This document shows, one piece after another, positions 59,328 through 64,000 of a stretch of 64,000 nt of DNA (position 1 is its first letter; each line of letters begins with the position of its first letter). A model generated the notes under the pieces. The model saw nothing but the letters and a program-made list of their open reading frames with translations. It had not been told where the DNA came from and did no database searches. Origin of the DNA: Sphaerothrix epifaneia (lineage in GTDB: Bacteria; Cyanobacteriota; Cyanobacteriia; Phormidesmidales; Phormidesmidaceae); contig NZ_JBHZOL010000004.1 of NCBI RefSeq assembly GCF_042788235.1, positions 100,063 to 164,062 on the forward strand, read 5' to 3'. The translations under genes and the position numbers were made by a program.

Positions 59328-61430
59328 CTAAAGCTTGGGTAGTAATTCTGGTAGTAGGTGAGCAGGAATTTGTTGTAAAGCTTGCTGCTGGCGAGCAATG
59401 CCGAGTTGTTGCTGCTGTAGTCGCAGATTGTTGGCGATCGCCTGAAGCGTGGTTTCGCGGGCTTCGGGTGAAGTTTGCCATCCCTCCCAAGCTGTGAGGT
59501 AGTGCTGTAAGCCTTGAGTCAGGTGGTGAGTCTGTTCTGTCTCGCTGAGCTGTCCAGATGCGCCTAAATAGCCGTGAACCACCCCTAGACTGTAGTGGAC
59601 TGAATAGAGGTCTAACGATTGGGCTGAAGCTTGTGGATGGCCGAGCTGTAGAACGTTTAGCGTTTTGCTATAAGCGGCGATCGCCTGCTGCCACAACTGG
59701 TCTCGCTGTTGAACTTGCTTTTGGTGGCTAGCCAGTTCACAGTAGGCGGTGCCTAAGTTGTTTTGGGTAGCGGCACAGGCCGCTGCATCTATTTCAGGTG
59801 TGCGGTAAACCAAAGCCTTTTGGTAGGCTGCAATGGCCTGCTCTAGGCTAACAACGGGTTGGTGGTGCTGAGCCAAACTCCAGTAAGCAACGCCTAAGTT
59901 GTTTTCAATCATGGCGTAGCGAAGGGGTTCTTGGTGGGGTTGGCAATATTGCAGGGCTTCTGTGTAAGCGGCGATCGCCTGCTGAAGGTGCTGTCTGGGC
60001 GACGCCTGCTGAGCCAGCCGCCAGTGAGCCGCCCCCAGGCTGTTTTGCAAAGAAGAATATTCTAAAGCGGCTGTTTCCGCAGAGCGATAGTTGAGAGCTT
60101 GGTGATAGGCGTCTACGGCTTGAGTCAGGTGGCTAAGCGGCGTTTGGAAATTGGCTAAAAAGCTGTGGGCAGCGGCTAAGTTACTGTACAAGCGTCCGGT
60201 CGCTTCTGGCGTTTGGTCAGCTCTTGTGTTTAGCGCCTGCTGATAAGCCCGAATGGCCTGTTCCATCAGCGGTAGCGCCTCCGCAATGGCTGAGGTTCGC
60301 TGGGCTTTAATCCAGTAGAGGCTGCCTAAATCGTTGAGGCTATCACTCCAGAGGGGAGAATGTTCTGGCAACCAGCGTAGACCTTCTTCATAGGCTTGAA
60401 TTGCCGCAACCAGGAGTTCGCCATCGTCGTCACCCGCTACCAGGCGATCGCGGTAGACCTGGCCAAGCTGTAGATAGGCGTTGCCTGCGGCTGGATCAAC
60501 CTCCTGGGTTAGCGCTGAAGGGGGTTTGGGCAAAAGCGCTACAGCGGTTGCCGTCTCTTGACGGGTTTGAGAAGAAGCCGCTGCGTCAGCCGCCGGAGAT
60601 AAGGCCTGCGATCGCGAGGGCAAGTCTGTTTCAATCGGCACCAGCGGCTCAGGAATTACCGTTTCTAGCTCAGCGAGTTCAAGCTCTTCAAGCGTAATTT
60701 CGGTGGCTGGAACGACACTTGCTAAAGTCTCGGTAGGCGGGGGTGAAGTGTCGGCAAGCGATGAGCCAAAACGGGTTGCCAGATAACGCGAGGTAGCTGC
60801 TTTACCGGGCAGCGGTAGGGTGGCAGAAGGCTGCTCAGGCAAAGGGGCTAACGGGGTAGGATCACCAACAAATTCAAAAAAGCCCGTGTGGCAAGCCCAA
60901 AAGCTAGGTAACGACTGCTGAATCAGGCGGATCCAAGGCCAGGGCATCCATAAAAGCAGACTGTGCTCTAAAGCGGGTAAAAGCAGTTCAACTTGCCGCA
61001 GCGATCGCAAAAACTGGCGTTGTGTCGTTGCAGATTGGCGGGTTAGCTGCTCAATCCCAAGCACTTGTAGACTCATCCCCGTAGGTGGGTTGTCGCTGAG
61101 CCGCTGCTGTTGAATGCAGGCAACAATTTGCTGGGGCAGGTGAGGCTGTTTGGGGTCAAGTTGCAAGCATTGCAGAGGGCGCTGGTGTTCTTGCCAACCT
61201 TCTAAGGTGGTAGCTGCCGCGTCAGAACCCGCAGCTATTTCAGCTTCTAGCTGAGTGGCGAGGCGATCGCGCAGCCGCATATCATCGCAAACCGCAATCA
61301 GCAACTGACGTTTTAGATTGAGCTGCAGGGTTAGCTTGAGGCGCTGGTAGGTGCGCTGATTTAAACCGAGCACTTGACGAGAAGGGAGTTCAGTGACGAC
61401 CATCGACCGGGGCATTGTTGGGAACCGCAC
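59328..61430 (-). CDS. TPR protein with degenerate NTPase-like N-terminus
   Basis: A 700-residue soluble protein. The N-terminal region (about 25-200) resembles a family common in cyanobacteria: LKRQLLIAVCDDMRLRDRLATQLEAE, LQVLGIEQLTRQ, LLLWMPWPWIRLIQQSLPSFW and FFEFVGDPTP. The overall layout suggests a P-loop NTPase, but no Walker A (GxxxxGKS/T) is present. A Pro/Glu/Ser-rich linker (about 200-320) leads to about eight TPRs (about 325-640). It probably acts as a scaffold. Function unknown. Confidence 0.8.
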   Translation of the reverse strand: MRFPTMPRSMVVTELPSRQVLGLNQRTYQRLKLTLQLNLKRQLLIAVCDDMRLRDRLATQLEAEIAAGSDAAATTLEGWQEHQRPLQCLQLDPKQPHLPQQIVACIQQQRLSDNPPTGMSLQVLGIEQLTRQSATTQRQFLRSLRQVELLLPALEHSLLLWMPWPWIRLIQQSLPSFWACHTGFFEFVGDPTPLAPLPEQPSATLPLPGKAATSRYLATRFGSSLADTSPPPTETLASVVPATEITLEELELAELETVIPEPLVPIETDLPSRSQALSPAADAAASSQTRQETATAVALLPKPPSALTQEVDPAAGNAYLQLGQVYRDRLVAGDDDGELLVAAIQAYEEGLRWLPEHSPLWSDSLNDLGSLYWIKAQRTSAIAEALPLMEQAIRAYQQALNTRADQTPEATGRLYSNLAAAHSFLANFQTPLSHLTQAVDAYHQALNYRSAETAALEYSSLQNSLGAAHWRLAQQASPRQHLQQAIAAYTEALQYCQPHQEPLRYAMIENNLGVAYWSLAQHHQPVVSLEQAIAAYQKALVYRTPEIDAAACAATQNNLGTAYCELASHQKQVQQRDQLWQQAIAAYSKTLNVLQLGHPQASAQSLDLYSVHYSLGVVHGYLGASGQLSETEQTHHLTQGLQHYLTAWEGWQTSPEARETTLQAIANNLRLQQQQLGIARQQQALQQIPAHLLPELLPKL

Positions 61431-61569
61431 ATTTATTCCTTCTAAGATTGCCAGTCTAGGTCAGGAATAAAGACCGGAATCCCCACTGAAGCTGATATTC
61501 TAAAACTCTGAGAAGTCTGGCAAATGCAACTTTTCTTCATAAAACTGACTAACCGTTTTTATATCTGTT

Positions 61570-62313
61570 GTGTCTAACCCGTCTATTCGAGAGCGGCAAC
61601 ATCCGTTGATTCGTCAGCTAGCTGATCTAATCGAAGCTACCTGGCAAAAGCATTTGACTTTGGTACCCTACCAGCTACCTGAAGACTTGGGCTATGTCGA
61701 AGGACGGCTAGAAGGCGAAAAACTGGTGATTGAAAATCACTGCTACCAAACCCGTGAGTTCCGCAAACTTCATTTGGAACTGGCAAAAGTTGGACAAAGC
61801 TTAGACATTCTGCACTGTGTTATGTTTCCCCGCCCAGACTTTGCTCTACCGATGTTTGGCTGTGATCTAGTCGGCGGACGGGGGCAGATTAGCGCAGCGA
61901 TCGCAGATTTGTCACCTGTTAGCGCCGACAATAGCCTGCCGCAGGGTTATCAAGATCGACTTAGGGCTTTACCTCAACCTGACTTTAGCCAGCCTCGCGA
62001 GTTGCCAACGTGGGGAAATATTTTTTCTGCTTTTTGTACCTTTGTGCGACCGGGTAACCTAGAAGAAGAAGCCGCCTTTTTAGACCGGGTTAAAAATTTT
62101 CTAGACATTCACTGCCAACAAGCGATCGCAGCTTCACCCGTACCCCAGCAACAGCCCGAAATTTTGCGCGGTCAGCAGCGCTATGTTCAGCAGCAACAGC
62201 AAAACGACAAAACTCGTCGGGTGCTTATTAAGGCGTTTGGGGATGAGTGGGCTGAACGCTATATGACGACAGTGCTGTTTGATTTACCAGACGTCGAGCT
62301 AAGTTTGAACTAA
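61570..62313 (+). CDS. pcyA: Phycocyanobilin:ferredoxin oxidoreductase PcyA
   Basis: Reduces biliverdin by four electrons to phycocyanobilin, the pigment of phycobiliproteins. The 247-residue protein shows ILHCVMFPRPDFALPMFGCDLVGG, which contains the conserved His and Asp of the active site, LPTWGNIFSAFCTFVRP, and the C-terminal KAFGDEWAERYMTTVLFD. The start codon is GTG 61570. It is coupled to gmk, 11 nt downstream. Confidence 0.96.
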   Translation: MSNPSIRERQHPLIRQLADLIEATWQKHLTLVPYQLPEDLGYVEGRLEGEKLVIENHCYQTREFRKLHLELAKVGQSLDILHCVMFPRPDFALPMFGCDLVGGRGQISAAIADLSPVSADNSLPQGYQDRLRALPQPDFSQPRELPTWGNIFSAFCTFVRPGNLEEEAAFLDRVKNFLDIHCQQAIAASPVPQQQPEILRGQQRYVQQQQQNDKTRRVLIKAFGDEWAERYMTTVLFDLPDVELSLN

Positions 62314-62324
62314 CGGGTTTGTCA

Positions 62325-62939
62325 ATGCCATATTCGTCTACAGCCATCCCTGAGTCTGAAAAGATCACAACCCAGTCCACCTCGGCTAAGCCAGGAAAAC
62401 TGGTGGTCTTTACGGGGCCTAGCGGTGTCGGCAAAGGAACCCTATTGCGACGTTTGCTAGCGAGCCATCCTGAGCTTTATCTTTCAACCTCGGCTACCAC
62501 TCGACAGCCCCGACCTGGTGAAATTAACGGACAGCATTACTATTTTGTCGATCGCCTAGCGTTTGAACAAATGGTGGCAGCGGGGGAGCTGCTGGAGTGG
62601 GCTGAGTTTGCTGGTAATTATTACGGCACCCCGATGGTTCCTGTGCAGCAGCAAATTCAAGCAGGGCATTGGGTCGTGCTGGAAATTGAGCTAGAAGGCG
62701 CTCGCCAGGTACAGCAGACTTGTCCAGAAGCGTTGCGAATTTTTATTTTGCCACCTTCTCTTCAAGAACTCGAAAGGCGACTTCGCGATCGCAGTCAGGA
62801 TAGCGAAGCCGCGATCGCCCGACGCTTGCAACGAGCCAGAATTGAGGTTGAAGCGGCAGATGAGTTTGATATTCAAATTGTCAATGACGATCTAGATAAA
62901 GCGCTACAGCAGTTAGAAAAAGCGCTCTTTGGCAGCTAA
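62325..62939 (+). CDS. gmk: Guanylate kinase
   Basis: Converts GMP to GDP. The 204-residue protein has an N-terminal extension of about 20 residues, then the P-loop GPSGVGKGTLLRRLL, STSATTRQPRPGEINGQHYYFV (GMP binding), LLEWAEFAGNYYGTP and LEIELEGARQV. ATG 62325 is preferred to TTG 62319. It lies 11 nt after pcyA and its stop is 8 nt from the convergent ftsI. Confidence 0.96.
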   Translation: MPYSSTAIPESEKITTQSTSAKPGKLVVFTGPSGVGKGTLLRRLLASHPELYLSTSATTRQPRPGEINGQHYYFVDRLAFEQMVAAGELLEWAEFAGNYYGTPMVPVQQQIQAGHWVVLEIELEGARQVQQTCPEALRIFILPPSLQELERRLRDRSQDSEAAIARRLQRARIEVEAADEFDIQIVNDDLDKALQQLEKALFGS

Positions 62940-62947
62940 GCGATCGC

Positions 62948-64000
62948 CTATTCAGCTTCGTTGGTGGCAGGGGTAGCTAAGTCGCTGGGGGGAATGCCCT
63001 CAACTGCTACCAGTGCTTCGGTAACGGCTTTAACGATAGGGGCGGCAACGGTTGAACCATAGGCATCATCTCCCCAAGGTTCATCGACAATTGCCAGTAC
63101 CACGTAGCGGGGAGCTTCGGCGGGCAAAATGCCAACAAAGCTGGTGATGCGGGCATCGGTATAGTATCCATTCAAAGCTTTTTGAGCGGTACCTGTTTTG
63201 CCTGCCAGTCGATATCCGGCAACCTGGGCAGGCTTACCTGTGCCATCTTGGACGACGGTTTCCATCATGGCGACGACTTGCTGAGCAGTTTCGGCGTCAA
63301 ACAAGTCTTGAGGTTGAGGCCGAGGGGGTTGCCAGCGCAGTTGCCCTTGGCGATCGCTGAGTCCTTTAACTACATGAGGACTGACTAATTTGCCGCCATT
63401 AGCTAAAGCTGCATGCAGCCGCAAAAGCTGAATAGGCGTGAGGGCAAATCCCTGGCCAAAGGCGGTGGTAGCAGGTTCAATTCGGCTACCAACAAACTGA
63501 TTGCGCTCTTTCAACTGGCCGGCTGTTTCGGCCGGGAGTTCAATACCCGTGGGCTGATCGATTTTGAGCCGCTGCAGCCAATCAAAATATTGTTCGGGTG
63601 CCAGTGCTTCCATTAGATGCACCATGCCAACGTTGCTAGAGTATTTCAGCACTTCCGCCAGCGTTAGCCCGCCCCGTCCCCCTCTGGCACTAAAATCAGC
63701 ATTTTGAATTGGCCACTCGCCAATTTGGATGCGGCCTTCATCGTAAACGGTAAAACCAGGTTCGACCGCTTTGGAAGCCAGCGCGATCGCTACGTTAATA
63801 GGCTTAAAGGTAGAACCTGGCTCATAGCTGTCGCTGACAGCCCAGTTTTTAAAGGCAGCTACCTCCGCTTCGTAATAGCGATTTGGGTCATAGGTGGGTT
63901 CGACCGCCATCGCCAGAATCGAGCCATCAAGCGCATCCATTACCAAAACAATGCCGCGTTTGGCGCTGTAGGTCTGCATCTGGCGGCGCAGGCTTAACTG
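62948..64000 (-). CDS. ftsI: Penicillin-binding protein 2 / FtsI, partial (N-terminus beyond window)
   Basis: C-terminal transpeptidase part of a division-specific class B penicillin-binding protein. The frame is open to the right edge, so the N-terminus is missing; an internal ATG at 63979 is not the true start. Active-site motifs are present: STFK (SxxK), YSSN (SxN) and GKTGTA (KTG), plus ALDGSILAMAVEPTYDPN and FGQGFALTPIQLL. It catalyses septal peptidoglycan cross-linking. Confidence 0.94.
   Translation of the reverse strand, partial: QLSLRRQMQTYSAKRGIVLVMDALDGSILAMAVEPTYDPNRYYEAEVAAFKNWAVSDSYEPGSTFKPINVAIALASKAVEPGFTVYDEGRIQIGEWPIQNADFSARGGRGGLTLAEVLKYSSNVGMVHLMEALAPEQYFDWLQRLKIDQPTGIELPAETAGQLKERNQFVGSRIEPATTAFGQGFALTPIQLLRLHAALANGGKLVSPHVVKGLSDRQGQLRWQPPRPQPQDLFDAETAQQVVAMMETVVQDGTGKPAQVAGYRLAGKTGTAQKALNGYYTDARITSFVGILPAEAPRYVVLAIVDEPWGDDAYGSTVAAPIVKAVTEALVAVEGIPPSDLATPATNEAE

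Noticed and set aside
59213..59490. Two minus-strand frames over the 59-kb hairpin and repeat
   Set aside because: They run through repeat copy C and the hairpin and into another frame of the TPR gene, so they are shadows of non-coding structure.
1..64000. tRNA, rRNA, CRISPR array, prophage or intact transposase
   Set aside because: I looked through the intergenic gaps for T-loop-like sequences, regularly spaced repeats and transposase motifs and saw none. A tRNAscan or CRISPR finder run would settle it.

Overview
The window is cyanobacterial chromosome. Diagnostic genes are pcyA (phycobilin synthesis), a PSII-type S4-domain protein, the NDH-1 maturation factor CRR6, the myxoxanthophyll genes cruF/cruG, the urea transporter urtABCDE with a canonical NtcA promoter, and many small protein families found mainly in cyanobacteria. 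HIP1 octamers (GCGATCGC) are abundant inside and outside genes, starting at base 1. Gene content fits a freshwater or mat-forming, possibly Leptolyngbya-like lineage, but the sequence alone does not fix the genus. I saw no tRNA, rRNA, CRISPR array, prophage or intact insertion sequence.

Layout. 0-3.4 kb: a minus-strand operon of a fatty-acid-desaturase-fold enzyme, a homoserine-acetyltransferase-like alpha/beta hydrolase and a glutamine-synthetase-fold ligase, divergent from a lone urtE. 4.6-12.7 kb: ilvD, a pentapeptide-repeat protein, a DUF1400-type hydrolase, a LOG-like protein, a small conserved protein, wecB and crr6. 12.7-15 kb: cruG and cruF. 15.2-22 kb: a plus-strand run of a membrane-anchored CofE-like protein, GNAT, ruvX, DUF3727, mltG, yqeG and proB. 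22-28.7 kb: the nitrogen block, with urtABCD and ureEFG all on the minus strand. 29-40 kb: a PAS-LuxR regulator, the PSII S4 protein, a DUF3616 protein, an ethylene-receptor-like histidine kinase, uvrA, a Ser/Thr kinase with TPRs and a cytosine-deaminase-like enzyme. 40-48 kb: mreBCD, ssb, a SIMPL protein, ybaK and lnt. 48-51 kb: an ABC-permease remnant, a type II thioesterase and a Sfp-type phosphopantetheinyl transferase. 50-54 kb: a bacteriophytochrome operon with two response regulators. 54-64 kb: two small proteins, a candidate sRNA, rpe, an S8 peptidase, a PEP-CTERM protein with a candidate Pho box, a TPR protein, pcyA-gmk and a truncated ftsI.

How the genes work together. Urea enters through UrtABCDE under NtcA control, and urease is matured by UreEFG (the structural urease genes are not here). 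The glutamine-synthetase-like ligase and the cytosine-deaminase-like enzyme may extend this nitrogen-scavenging theme. Two sensory systems stand out. One is a kinase whose membrane domain keeps the copper/ethylene residues of plant ETR1 in exact register. The other is a phytochrome with the biliverdin-type N-terminal cysteine and no GAF cysteine. Non-coding signals supported by exact arithmetic are the urtA NtcA promoter, the urtA-urtB stem-loop, tandem 8-mers at 11-bp spacing before the PEP-CTERM gene, a terminator-ended sRNA candidate and a HIP1-built hairpin after rpe.
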